DNA of 64,000 nt from Phytopseudomonas dryadis (GCF_004327355.1 NZ_QJUM01000007.1:62001-126000); one strand, 5' to 3'; counted from the stretch's first letter, positions 45,631 to 55,180 are shown. The notes: generated by a model from the sequence alone, not told the origin. A program made the numbers and translations.

Positions 45631-46449
45631 ATGGATGCCGAACTCGGCCTGAGCATCGCCGAGATCGCCTATCCGGTGATCAGCGCGGCGGCGCTGGCGG
45701 TGTGCCGGGCGCTGGGCCTGGTGATGATCACCCCGGCGTTCAACCGCCTGGGCCTGACCGGGATGCTGCGCAGTTGCGTGGCGGTGGCGATTTCCACGCC
45801 GATGTTCCTGCCGACCTTTTCCGCGCTGACCGCGCTGCAGGACTACGGCAGCCTGTTTCTCGCCGGCTTGATGATCAAGGAATTCCTCATCGGGGTCACC
45901 GTCGGGCTGCTGTTCGGCATCCCGTTCTGGGCCGCCGAGGTCGCCGGCGAGCTGGTCGACCTGCAGCGCGGCTCGACCATGGCGCAACTGGTCGATCCCT
46001 CCGGCGCCGGCGAGGCGGGGGTCACCGCGACCCTGCTCAGCGTCACCCTGATCACCCTGTTCTTCATGTCCGGTGGTTTCATCCTGATGGTCGACGGCTT
46101 CTACCACAGCTATCAGTTGTGGCCGGTCACCGACTTCACGCCGCTGATCGCGGTCTCGGCGCTGGATGCGGTGCTGGCGATCCTCGACCAGGTGATGCGC
46201 ATCGGCGTGTTGATGGTGGCGCCGCTGATCATCGCCCTGCTGGTGGCCGACATGATGCTCGCCTACCTGTCGCGGATGGCGCCGCAGATGAATATCTTCG
46301 ACCTGTCGCTGTCGGTGAAGAACCTGATCTTCACCTTTCTCATGGTCATCTACTGCGGCTTCCTGATCCCGCTGATGCTCGAGCAACTGGCCGAGTTCCG
46401 CGGCACCGTCGAGGTGCTCAAGACCCTCTCCGGCTTTGGTGAGCCCTAG
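45631..46449 (+). CDS. sctT: T3SS export apparatus protein SctT
   Basis: 272 residues with six to eight hydrophobic helices. FliR/SctT marks are KEFLIGVTVGLLFGIPFWAA and STMAQLVDPSGAGEAGVT. The stop codon shares one base with the GTG start of sctU. Confidence 0.95.
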   Translation: MDAELGLSIAEIAYPVISAAALAVCRALGLVMITPAFNRLGLTGMLRSCVAVAISTPMFLPTFSALTALQDYGSLFLAGLMIKEFLIGVTVGLLFGIPFWAAEVAGELVDLQRGSTMAQLVDPSGAGEAGVTATLLSVTLITLFFMSGGFILMVDGFYHSYQLWPVTDFTPLIAVSALDAVLAILDQVMRIGVLMVAPLIIALLVADMMLAYLSRMAPQMNIFDLSLSVKNLIFTFLMVIYCGFLIPLMLEQLAEFRGTVEVLKTLSGFGEP

Positions 46450-47504
46450 TGGCGGGCAATAGCGGCAGCGAGGAGAAATCCCAGCCGGCCTCCGACAAGA
46501 AGCTGCGCGAGGCCCGGGAAAAGGGCCAGGTGTCGAAGAGCCAGGACATGGTCTCGGCGGTGGTGCTACTCGGCTGCACGGTGTGCATCGCCTTCCTCGC
46601 CACGGTCGCCGAAGCGCGGGTGCGCGCCCTGCTGGAGCTGGCCGCGACCATCTACGTCGAACCCTTCGCCACGGTCTGGCCACGGCTGCTCGACGGCGCC
46701 CAGCAGGTGTTGCTGCGCACCGCGCTGCCGATCCTCGGGGTGACCGTGGCCTGCGTCATCCTGACCAATATCGTGACCATGCGCGGCGTGCTGTTCTCCG
46801 GCGAACCGATCAAGCCGGACATCAGCCGCATCGACCCGATCCAGGGCGCCAAGCGCATCTTCTCCATGCGCAACCTGGTGGAGTTCCTCAAGGGCGTGTT
46901 CAAGGTGCTGGTGCTGTCGATCGCCTTCTACGTGGTCGGGCGCATCGCCCTGCAGGCGCTGATGGAATCCTCGCGCTGCGGCGCCGGCTGCATCGAGTCG
47001 GTGTTCTTCCTGTTGCTCAAGCCACTGGTGGCCACGGTGGTGGTGACCTACCTGGTGATCGGCGTGGTCGACGTGCTCATGCAGCGCTGGCTGTTCCAGC
47101 GCGAGATGCGCATGACCCGCAGCGAGCAGAAACGCGAACGCAAGGACGTCGATGGCGACCCGCTGATCAAGCGTGAACGCCAGCGCCAGCGCCGCGAGAT
47201 GCAGACCCTGAGCAGCCGCCGCGTGGGCCTCGCGCACGCCACCCTGATGATCGGCGTGGAAGGCGGCTGGCTGATCGGCGTGCGCTACGTGCGTGGCGAA
47301 ACCCCGGTGCCGGTGGTGGTGTGCAGCGCGGCGGCGGCCGACTCGGGGGCGTTGCTGGCGCAGTCGCTGGCCCTGGGCCTGCCGCGCAGCGCCGATGCCA
47401 CCCTGGCCGCGGCGATCGCCAAGCGCGCGGTGATCGGCGAGCCGATCCCGGCCAACACTTTCCAGTCGGTGGCCGATGCCCTGGTGGCGGCGCGGCTGAT
47501 CTGA
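46449..47504 (+). CDS. sctU: T3SS substrate-switch protein SctU lacking the NPTH motif
   Basis: 351 residues from GTG 46449. The family start EEKSQPASDKKLREAREKGQ and four membrane helices are normal (VTMRGVLFSGEPIKPDISRI, then DPIQGAKRIFSMRNLVEF). In the cytoplasmic domain the expected N-P-T-H self-cleavage site is absent. Aligning RGETPVPVVV with the conserved RGETPLPLV places Val270-Glu271-Gly272-Gly273 at that position (nt 47256-47267). The domain should therefore remain uncleaved. The rest of the domain continues to the normal end without a stop, so the gene does not look decayed. Confidence 0.93.
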   Translation: MAGNSGSEEKSQPASDKKLREAREKGQVSKSQDMVSAVVLLGCTVCIAFLATVAEARVRALLELAATIYVEPFATVWPRLLDGAQQVLLRTALPILGVTVACVILTNIVTMRGVLFSGEPIKPDISRIDPIQGAKRIFSMRNLVEFLKGVFKVLVLSIAFYVVGRIALQALMESSRCGAGCIESVFFLLLKPLVATVVVTYLVIGVVDVLMQRWLFQREMRMTRSEQKRERKDVDGDPLIKRERQRQRREMQTLSSRRVGLAHATLMIGVEGGWLIGVRYVRGETPVPVVVCSAAAADSGALLAQSLALGLPRSADATLAAAIAKRAVIGEPIPANTFQSVADALVAARLI

Positions 47505-47519
47505 GCGGCGCCGGCCATG

Positions 47520-47652
47520 GCGGGCCGCGCCAGCGAAGACGCCGTGGCCATCGCACAAAGCGTGTCACGGCCAGCAATCGCCGCGGGGTCGCGGCTCCCA
47601 CAGGGCCAGGGCGAACCGCCGTTTTGCGGGCCAAACGCTTAACGGACTGGCC
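47520..47652. repeat. Degenerate REP-like sequence plus AGGGCCAGGGC repeat, copy 3
   Basis: 47601-47652 closely matches 29085-29135 (core CGCCGTTTTGCGGGCC and CCAAACGCTT). The preceding 80 bases are a weakened form of the REP-like palindrome. It lies just after sctU. Confidence 0.6.
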
Positions 47653-47793
47653 TTCGGGCTTGCGGCGCAAGGATGATTTTTTCGACCATTCGCGTCGAGG
47701 GGGCGGGTGCCGCCTGTACCCGGCTGCCTGGCGGACCGTCAGGATCTGTCGTGGTGGCCGCCGTCCACCGACGATGTCCCGGTCTGTTTCCGC

Positions 47794-49527
47794 TCAGCGC
47801 AGCTTTTGCAGCAGCGGTTGTGGGCGTACCACTTCGCTGTGGGCGCGCGGCGAGCGCTCGCGGTAGGGGCCGAGGCCGAGGGCGGCCAGGGTCAGCTCCA
47901 GGCCCAGCGACTGATTGCCATCGGTGGAACAGGCCCAGGTCAGGGCCGAGCGGATGGTGTCGCTTTCCGCGCCGTAGAGGGTCTTCCAGGCGTCCGGGGC
48001 CACGGCGTCGAGCTGGCAGGCCGCCTTCTTCACCACGGCCAGGGCATAGGCCGCGTGGCGCGCCACGATGCGCTGGGTGCTGCCGGTCGCCTCGAGTTTT
48101 TCCAGGGCGTAGAGGCGCTCGGTCTTGGACATCCGGTAGTACTTGAGGCCATCGTCCTTGTGTGCGATGAGCAGCGACTTGTCCACCAGGCTTTCGATCA
48201 GCGGCAGGGGGTCTCCGGTGAATTGCGCATCGCCTTCGACGATGGCGCGCACGGCGTTGAGGGTGAAGGTGCCGTTGAAGATCGACACCAGGCGCAACAT
48301 GGCCTGCTCGGCCGGTTGCAGGGTCCGGTACGACCAGTCGAGGGTGGCGCGCAGCGAACGATGCCTCGGCGGCGCCGTGCGCCGGCCTTCCATCTGCAGG
48401 CGGAAGTCGCCGTCGAGCAGTTCGGCCAGCGGCGCCAGGCCGAAGGCGCTGACCCGGGTGGCGGCGATCTCGATATCCAGGGGGATGCCGTCGAGCTTGC
48501 GGCAGATGGCGATCACGTCGTCGACGTCGGCGTCGTTCAGGACGAAGGCGGTGTCATAGGCCTGCACCCGCTCGACGAACAGGGCGATGGCCGGGTAGGC
48601 GAGGGCCTGCCGGCTGTCCGGCCGTTCGTTCAGGCCCGGCAGTCGCAGCGGCTCCAGGCGCTCGACCTGCTCGCCTTCGGTGTGCAGCGGTTCCCGGCTG
48701 GTGGTGAGGATGGCGCACTCGGATGTCCACTTGAGCAGGGTTTCCACCACCTGTGCGGTGCGGTCCAGCGCCTGCTCGCAGTTATCCAGCACCAGCAACT
48801 GGCGACGTTGCTGCAGGTGGTGCACCACGTCGCGCAGCGGATCGTCGCCGCCGGGCTCGAGACCCAGGGCGGCGGCCAGGGCCAGGGGAATCTGCGCCTC
48901 GTCGGTCGCGGCGCTGAGGTCGACGAAGCAGGCGCCCTGGGGCAGCCGCTCTTCCAGTCGATTGGCCACGGCCAGGGCCACGGTGCTCTTGCCGATGCCG
49001 CCGGGGCCGACCAGCGATACCAGGCGTGCCTCCTGCAACTGTTCGCAGAGGTGCTGGATGATGCTGTCGCGTCCCAGTGGCTGAGTGATCAGGCTCGGCA
49101 GCGCCTGTTTGCGCTCGTCGAAGGCGACGGGTTGCAGCGGCGTCTCGCACGGTTCGGTGCGGGCGACGAAGCGGTAGCCGCGCCCCGGCACGGTGACGAT
49201 GTATTCGAAGCCCTTTTCTTCCTCGCTGAGCACACGGCGCAGGGTGACGATCTGGGCGCGCAGGTTGCACTCCTCGACGATCACCTTGGGCCAGGCGCAG
49301 GCGATCAGTTCCGCCTTCTCCAGCAACTCGCCGGAGCGCGAGGCCATGGCGATCAGCAGGTCCAGGGCGCGGCTGCCGAGGTTGACCGGCTCACCGTGTT
49401 TGAGCAACAGGTGCTGGCGCGGGTAGAGGACGAACGAACCGAAGCGCAGGGCGCCGTCGGCGGCGACCGGAGGTCGCTCGAATGGCACTTTGCCCGGTGT
49501 GATGGAAGCGAGTGTGGTCGAGTACAT
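47794..49527 (-). CDS. Winged-helix regulator fused to NB-ARC-type ATPase
   Basis: 577 residues. Residues about 28-122 form an OmpR/HilA-type winged helix (PRQHLLLKHGEPVNLGSRAL, VIVEECNLRAQIVTLRRVL, YIVTVPGRGYRFVA). An STAND-type P-loop ATPase follows: Walker A GPGGIGKST (174-182), Walker B LLVLDNCEQALD and a sensor-like ILTTSREPL. A helical C-terminal part ends near LLQKLR with no sensor domain and no membrane segment. It lies between sctU and the candidate translocator, on the opposite strand, so control of the secretion genes is the obvious hypothesis, by analogy to HilA. The start at 49527 has AGGG upstream. Confidence 0.82.
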   Translation of the reverse strand: MYSTTLASITPGKVPFERPPVAADGALRFGSFVLYPRQHLLLKHGEPVNLGSRALDLLIAMASRSGELLEKAELIACAWPKVIVEECNLRAQIVTLRRVLSEEEKGFEYIVTVPGRGYRFVARTEPCETPLQPVAFDERKQALPSLITQPLGRDSIIQHLCEQLQEARLVSLVGPGGIGKSTVALAVANRLEERLPQGACFVDLSAATDEAQIPLALAAALGLEPGGDDPLRDVVHHLQQRRQLLVLDNCEQALDRTAQVVETLLKWTSECAILTTSREPLHTEGEQVERLEPLRLPGLNERPDSRQALAYPAIALFVERVQAYDTAFVLNDADVDDVIAICRKLDGIPLDIEIAATRVSAFGLAPLAELLDGDFRLQMEGRRTAPPRHRSLRATLDWSYRTLQPAEQAMLRLVSIFNGTFTLNAVRAIVEGDAQFTGDPLPLIESLVDKSLLIAHKDDGLKYYRMSKTERLYALEKLEATGSTQRIVARHAAYALAVVKKAACQLDAVAPDAWKTLYGAESDTIRSALTWACSTDGNQSLGLELTLAALGLGPYRERSPRAHSEVVRPQPLLQKLR

Positions 49528-50242
49528 GCCTATGGTCCCTCGAGGATTATGGTTGTTTTCGCAACGACATCGGCTGCGCGCATGGGCGCGGCAGCGGTGG
49601 AGTTGGAACCGGCTCGTCGTGCCGCCCGGTTGGCGGCCTGCTGACGGGACGGGCCATTGCGGCAGATTGGATAGGCAAGAAGAAATCCCCCAAACGTGTT
49701 TGTTGTTGTGTATCACCGCTTCGCTACAAAGCGGTGTCGATCAGAGGTATGGCCATGTAGTCGCAATTAGCGTGCCGCCCGGCGTGCGCTCGATCGGTTC
49801 GCTAACTGCTTGATTGTCAATGGCCGGTTTTGCGGGGAGGGGGAGCGACGTTCGGTATCTCGGATATCGACCGGGAAGGTGTTCGGAAATCCGTATGCCC
49901 GGAGGGCGAAAAAGGCGTTCAGCTGTGGCATGCCGTCACTCCTGATGTCGCTGAGGTGATTCGTTGCCGGCCTCGGCGAGAGACCAGGCGGCGTCCCGTG
50001 CTCCGTGAAGGGGCATGAGGCACTGTGAAAAGCTGCGAAATCCGTTGCGCTCGGGTTGTTGCATCGATACCGCGATTGCTTGAATGAAACAAATCGGGTG
50101 TATCGCCCGGGCCGCGTCGTTTCCCGGCCTACCCTCGCCCTGCCGGCACATGCAGATTTGCCATAGCCATTCTTTGGCTTACAAGGAGCGCATGCCGGTT
50201 TTGCGACCTTGTCCACCGATATGAGATGGAGTGCCAATTGCG
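49528..50242. promoter_or_regulatory. 715-base divergent intergenic region with lower GC
   Basis: Visible features are a hairpin CACCGCTTCGCTACAAAGCG (49714-49733) and AT-richer stretches near 49690-49750 and 50080-50110. A 156-codon frame on the minus strand (49767-50237) has no ribosome site and poor composition and is not accepted. The region should contain the promoters of the regulator and of the large secreted protein. Confidence 0.5.
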
Positions 50243-53200
50243 ATGAGCAAGATCGAAACTTCTGTCCCCGAACGCGTTCCCGGGCAGACCGGCAATGACG
50301 AGTTCGACGATCTGTTGCGCGAGGCGCAGAAGAAGGGCGGACAGCTCGATAAAGACGCCATCGCCGCCTACAAGGAGTACCGCGGCCCCTATCTGAACGG
50401 CAAGCCGCCGCTGGCGGAAAGCAACCACCGCTGGGAGGAGAAGGACATCGCCAACGTCGAGAGCGAATGGCTGTCGTCCAGTGGCCACCGCCTGATGCTG
50501 TGGGATGACCTGCTGCTGGTGACCATGAAGAACGGCGATCAGGTGCTCGTGCATGCCGGCGTCAATCCGCGCCTGCACCAGGTGGCCAAGCAGAAGATGG
50601 ACGCTGGCGAGGTCCCGGGGGCGCCGGCCTGGACGGAGAAGAATCTGTCGGACGACCAGGAGAAGTGGCTCGGCCAGCGCGAGGCCGGAGGCTTCACCGT
50701 GGTCACCTCGCCGGATCAGATCCCCGAGCTGGGCGAACTGCGCTTCATCGAGGACGGCTACCTCGACCAGAGCGCCGCGGTGTATCACCCAGGCAATGGC
50801 TTTCAACTGACCGTCGACGATAGCGGTGCATATGGCGAGAACGATACGGCGCTATTCACCACTGCCGATGGCAAGAAGTATGCTGTTTCCAAGGAGTTGT
50901 CGCCGGAAGCCTACAAGAAGGTCAAGGAGCTCGGCAAAGCCCGCGACAAGATCGAGAACAAGCTCGACGACGGCGACTACAAGGTGATGAGCGCGCGCGA
51001 CGATATTCCCGTGGTCACCGACGACACCAAGGTGGAAACCCTGGCGCCGGGCGTGAAGGCGGTGGAGACGCCGCGCCGTGGCAAGTTCATCGTCATCGAG
51101 AGCGTCACGCCCGAGCATTTCGCCAACCTCGACGGCACCCAGGTGGAGAAGCAGCAGGGCGCCGTGGACAAGGCCTTCGAGAAACGCGACCTGCCGCCGG
51201 CAAAAGACACCGATCTGATGCTGGCCGATACCAGCGAGACGAAAGACGGCAAGCCGAAATCCGTGGGCGAACTGTATTACGAAAAGCTCAAGGAGGAATA
51301 CAAGGACAAGCCCGACGACTCCAAGGAGGCCAAGTACCTGCGCCTGCTCGAGGCGCGCGCCATGCTCAACGGCGGCTTCCAGTTCCTGCCTTACGTCACC
51401 CAGAACGGCGCCTTCAACAGCACCACCACCAGCTACGGCAAGGACCCCAAGGAGATGAGCCCGGCCGACATGCGCGGCCTGGTCGACGAGGGCAAGCTGG
51501 GTGAGGAACTGCTCGAGCTGATGACCGATCCGGATATCGCCGCCGACAACGACCGCCTGCTCAAGGACGCCATCGACAAGGTGGCAAACAAGGACGACTT
51601 CAAGGACAAGCTGGCCGAGACCCTGCGCGACGACGATTACAAGAAAGCCCTGGCGGAACTGGAAGAGACAAACCCCGAGGGCGCCGCGGCGCGCTATGCC
51701 TCCGACATGCAGTCGCTGAGCCTGCTCGACCCGGAGCTGGCGGCGCAGATCGATACCGAGTTCAAGTTCGGCATCCCCATCGAGCAGCTCAACGAGCTGT
51801 ACAAGGACGGCATCGAGGGCGTGGGCGAGGAGAACGTCGAAAAGGCCACCACCGACATGGTCGCCACGCTGCTGACCACCATGATGACCTCGGTGCTGGG
51901 CACCAAGCGCGGCACCGATGTCTACAACTACTTCTTCGGTGGCGGCAAGGAAAAAGGGCAGACCAAGCCCGATCTGAGTGCCGACGAGCAGAAACTCGTC
52001 ACCTCGGTGCAGAACGCCCGCGAGCCGCTGACTCAGCTACTCGAGGATAGCGCCAGGGCGAGCATCAACGACCCCTCGGGGCAGTCCGGCACGATCACCG
52101 CCGAGGAAATCGAGAAGGCCGTCGCCAAGGTGCCGCTGGCCGAACGCGACGGCGTGGCCGGCGTGCTCGGCAAGCTTGGCAAGACCGGGGTGCTGAGCTC
52201 CAGCGCCGGGTTGATCTCGATGGTCGCGGGCATCTACAAGCTGGCCGATGGCGGGCTCAATTTCGGCGAAACCCCGGCCGAGCGCATCGAAGCGGCGAAG
52301 AACTTCGTCACCACCATCAGCATGATCTCGCCGATGGCCACCATGGTCACCGGTGCCTACGAGGAGCTGTTCCGCAAACCGGGTGTCGCGGATTCCTTGG
52401 GATTGGGCAAGAGCCTCAAGGAAACCGTCTGGGACAAGCACTTCAAGCCCAAGAACGTAACGGAGTCCGAGTCCGTCGAGCTGAAGGAGATCCAGAAAAA
52501 GCTCGACAAACTGCCGGAGGCCGACTTCGGCAAGGAATTCACCGTCGAGAGTTTCTGGAGTGATTTCGACAGTAATACCCGCAGTTCGCGTCCAGCGGTC
52601 GAGGACCTGATCGAGCAACTGCCCCCGGAACAGCAGGAGCAGATGCGCAAGAGCCTGACCAGCGTTACCGACCGGAATCCGAGTCTGTCCAACGTCCCCG
52701 AGGCCGATCGCCTGCGCTGGGTCGGCGGGGCGCTGTCGACCATCGGCGGCATCGCCGACGTGGCCGGCGGAGTGCTTGACCTGGTGCTCGGCGGCATGGG
52801 CATCGACAAGCTGCGCAAGGAGGGCGGCACGCCCGAGCAATTCGCGGCCAAGAGTCTGCAACTGATCGGCGGCGTATCGGGGCTGGTGATGGGCGGCGCT
52901 GGACTGGCCGCCGCGATTGGCGTCGGCTCGGCGGCCGTTGCCGGGGTGGTGTCTGCGGCAGCCGGTGGGGTCGGTGCCGTGCTGGGTTTTATCAGCGCCA
53001 TCATCAATGGAGTGGTCGCGCTGAAGAAAAGCGAGGAGACGGTCGAGAAGGTACGCGACTATTTCCGCGAGCTGGAGAAGGACGGCGTGCTCGAGAAGGA
53101 GTGGGGTGACAAGCTCAACTACCTGGTTCACATGAGCTACGAGTACAAGTACTACGAGGGCAAGTACGAGGATCGCTTCGACGCCTGGTACCCCGAGGAC

Positions 53201-53620
53201 ATCCCGGTGTGGGAGGCGCAGCCGGAGCACTTCAAGGAATTCACCGAGAAGGTCGACAAGGACAGGCGCATCGACGACGACTGGTTCAGCGACAACATGG
53301 AGGATCTGGTCACCTACAACAGCAAGTTCGACGCCGAGTTCTACCGCGAGAACAAGGACAAGATCGACCGTCTCGTCGACAACTGGGAACAGTGGCAGGG
53401 CAGCGACGATATCATCAGCGACAAGGACTTCAACAAGCTGCTCAGGGGCGACGACCGCTTCGACAACTCCAAGGAAGACATCGACGCCGTGCGCTTCCTC
53501 ATGGATAACAAGGAGTTCTTCGAGTTTCTCGACACCATCCGCTTCCACCCCAACAACACCAAGGCCGATGGCAAGATCAGTCGCAAGGACGTCGACAAGT
53601 GGCTGGAGCAGGTGAGCTGA
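50243..53620 (+). CDS. Large candidate T3SS translocator (HrpF/NolX/HrpK-like)
   Basis: 1125 residues, acidic and Lys/Asp/Glu-rich, without signal peptide or Cys-rich regions. Hydrophobic, Gly/Ala-rich segments occur at about residues 648-668 (SSAGLISMVAGIYKLADGG) and 829-925 (TIGGIADVAGGVLDLVLGGM, GVSGLVMGGAGLAAAIGVGS, AVLGFISAIINGVVALK). Such membrane segments inside a large soluble protein are the pattern of HrpF/NopX/HrpK translocators. Several EF-hand-like loops appear in the last third (NNTKADGKISRKDV, SGQSGTITAEEIEK). ATG 50243 with GGAG upstream is taken as start. Position next to the T3SS supports the call. An effector or toxin is the main alternative. Confidence 0.65.
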   Translation: MSKIETSVPERVPGQTGNDEFDDLLREAQKKGGQLDKDAIAAYKEYRGPYLNGKPPLAESNHRWEEKDIANVESEWLSSSGHRLMLWDDLLLVTMKNGDQVLVHAGVNPRLHQVAKQKMDAGEVPGAPAWTEKNLSDDQEKWLGQREAGGFTVVTSPDQIPELGELRFIEDGYLDQSAAVYHPGNGFQLTVDDSGAYGENDTALFTTADGKKYAVSKELSPEAYKKVKELGKARDKIENKLDDGDYKVMSARDDIPVVTDDTKVETLAPGVKAVETPRRGKFIVIESVTPEHFANLDGTQVEKQQGAVDKAFEKRDLPPAKDTDLMLADTSETKDGKPKSVGELYYEKLKEEYKDKPDDSKEAKYLRLLEARAMLNGGFQFLPYVTQNGAFNSTTTSYGKDPKEMSPADMRGLVDEGKLGEELLELMTDPDIAADNDRLLKDAIDKVANKDDFKDKLAETLRDDDYKKALAELEETNPEGAAARYASDMQSLSLLDPELAAQIDTEFKFGIPIEQLNELYKDGIEGVGEENVEKATTDMVATLLTTMMTSVLGTKRGTDVYNYFFGGGKEKGQTKPDLSADEQKLVTSVQNAREPLTQLLEDSARASINDPSGQSGTITAEEIEKAVAKVPLAERDGVAGVLGKLGKTGVLSSSAGLISMVAGIYKLADGGLNFGETPAERIEAAKNFVTTISMISPMATMVTGAYEELFRKPGVADSLGLGKSLKETVWDKHFKPKNVTESESVELKEIQKKLDKLPEADFGKEFTVESFWSDFDSNTRSSRPAVEDLIEQLPPEQQEQMRKSLTSVTDRNPSLSNVPEADRLRWVGGALSTIGGIADVAGGVLDLVLGGMGIDKLRKEGGTPEQFAAKSLQLIGGVSGLVMGGAGLAAAIGVGSAAVAGVVSAAAGGVGAVLGFISAIINGVVALKKSEETVEKVRDYFRELEKDGVLEKEWGDKLNYLVHMSYEYKYYEGKYEDRFDAWYPEDIPVWEAQPEHFKEFTEKVDKDRRIDDDWFSDNMEDLVTYNSKFDAEFYRENKDKIDRLVDNWEQWQGSDDIISDKDFNKLLRGDDRFDNSKEDIDAVRFLMDNKEFFEFLDTIRFHPNNTKADGKISRKDVDKWLEQVS

Positions 53621-53761
53621 TAGGGGGTTATGGCTGTTTCAAGGCGATAGCGGCCGGTCGGTGACTCGCGTTGAACCATGGATCACGGCCTTCGGCCCCG
53701 GATTACGCCTGCGGCTAATCCAGGCTACGTTCTACGGTCTTAAAGGCGCAAACGGCCATTA

Positions 53762-53851
53762 GTAGGGTGGACGACGCTTGCCTACGCGGCCCGATCCGTC
53801 CACCACTCTGCGATCGCAATGGTGGATGAAAAGAGCGTCATCCACCCTACG
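53762..53851. repeat. GTAGGGTGGA palindromic repeat, copy 3
   Basis: GTAGGGTGGACGACGCTT is matched by AGAGCGTCATCCACCCTAC, with an inner GTCCACC/GGTGGA pair. Same family as 4736-4813. It fills the gap between two convergent genes. Confidence 0.75.
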
Positions 53852-53872
53852 AGGTGAGCGGCCGCTTACGCC

Positions 53873-54970
53873 TTAATTGCGCCGAACCAGCAACACACCC
53901 GACTCCATATGGTGGGTATAGGGGAACTGGTCGAACAGGGCGCAGCGCTCGATGCGGTGGGTGCCGTGCAACTGGGCGATGTTCTGCGCCAGGGTTTCCG
54001 GGTTGCAGGAGATGTACAGGATACGCTCGAAACGGCGGGTCAGCTCGCAGGTGTCGGCGTCCATGCCGGCCCGTGGCGGGTCGACGAAGACGCTGCCGAA
54101 GTCGTAGCTCTGCAGGTCGATCTCGGCCAGGCGGCGAAATGGGCGCACCCCGTTGAGCGCTTCGGTCAGTTCCTCGGCGGACAGGCGCACCAGGCTGACG
54201 TTGTCGATCCCGTTGTCGGCCAGGTTGGCCAGGGCGGCGTTGACCGAGGTCTTGCTGATCTCGGTGGCCAGCACCTTGCGCACGCGGGTGGCCAGGGGCA
54301 GGGTGAAATTGCCGTTGCCGCAATACAGTTCCAGCAGATCGTCGTCACGCTGGCCCAGCGCCTCATGGGCCCAGCCGAGCATCTTCTGGCACACCTCGCC
54401 GTTGGGCTGGGTGAAGGCCCCCTCCGGCTGGCGGTAGCGGAAGGTACGCCCGGCCACCTGCAGTTCTTCCTCCACATAGGGACGGCCGACCACGATGCGC
54501 TTGCCGCGCGAGCGGCCGACCACGCTCACCTGCAGCTCCTCGGCCAGGAGCTCGGCCGCGGCTTCCCAGGCATCGTCCAGCGGCCGGTGGTAGCACAGGG
54601 TGATCAGCGCATCGCCGTTCAGGGTGGTAAGGAATTCGACCTGGAACAGCTTGAAACCCAGCGCCGGGCTGGCCTGCCAGGCGGCCTTGAGGCGCGGCAT
54701 CAGCGCGTTGATGCGCAGGCTGGCGATGGGGAAATCGTCGAAGAAGATCGGGCTGTGCTTGTCACCGGCCTCGAACATCGCATAGTGGCGGTTCTCACTA
54801 CCGGCTTCGCGCCACAGGCGGAACTCGGTACGCAGGCGATAGTACTCGCGCGGCGACTCGAAGACCTCGGGCTGCGGCGCGGCGAACGGCGCGAGCAGTT
54901 CGACCAGGCGCGCCTGCTTCTCGGCGAGTTGGGCGTCGTAGGTGGCGGGGTCGAATGCGGGGCGGCTCAT
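53873..54970 (-). CDS. trmA: tRNA (uracil-5-)-methyltransferase TrmA
   Basis: 365 residues. Makes m5U54 in the T-loop of tRNA with SAM. The SAM motif is [16 protein letters not shown], followed by the DPPRAGMD motif and the catalytic cysteine in [12 protein letters not shown] near residue 323. The general base Glu lies in [13 protein letters not shown] at the C-terminus. Length is as in E. coli (366). It marks the return to core genome. Confidence 0.96.
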   Translation of the reverse strand: MSRPAFDPATYDAQLAEKQARLVELLAPFAAPQPEVFESPREYYRLRTEFRLWREAGSENRHYAMFEAGDKHSPIFFDDFPIASLRINALMPRLKAAWQASPALGFKLFQVEFLTTLNGDALITLCYHRPLDDAWEAAAELLAEELQVSVVGRSRGKRIVVGRPYVEEELQVAGRTFRYRQPEGAFTQPNGEVCQKMLGWAHEALGQRDDDLLELYCGNGNFTLPLATRVRKVLATEISKTSVNAALANLADNGIDNVSLVRLSAEELTEALNGVRPFRRLAEIDLQSYDFGSVFVDPPRAGMDADTCELTRRFERILYISCNPETLAQNIAQLHGTHRIERCALFDQFPYTHHMESGVLLVRRN

Positions 54971-55077
54971 CGGTCACTCGTGCGGCAGGAAAACGGGGCG
55001 CCATTGTAGCGATTCCGTTGCCAGAGTGCCGTCACCGTCGATCATCGGTGCCACGGGACGCGGAGCGTCCGGGGAAG

Positions 55078-55102
55078 CGTTCCCACGCAGAGCGTGGGAA
55101 CG
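55078..55102. repeat. GTTCCCACGC hairpin repeat
   Basis: CGTTCCCACGC-AGA-GCGTGGGAACG: 11-base perfect arms. A preceding GGACGCGGAGCGTCC stem (55056-55070) adds a second hairpin. This repeat type is frequent in intergenic DNA of several Pseudomonas species. Confidence 0.7.
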
Positions 55103-55180
55103 ATCAATTCCTGCTGGTGAAGGCTCGCGAGCTAGAGCCTGTTTTTAACGCAGCAGGGCCGACGCGCAGCAGCCTTCTGT

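Noticed and set aside
49767..50237. 156-codon minus-strand frame between regulator and translocator candidate
   Set aside because: No ribosome site, no family resemblance and atypical composition; treated as non-coding.
53621..53872. Attachment site or tRNA at the right edge of the T3SS region
   Set aside because: No tRNA-like sequence, integrase or direct repeat pair was seen; only a palindromic repeat is present.
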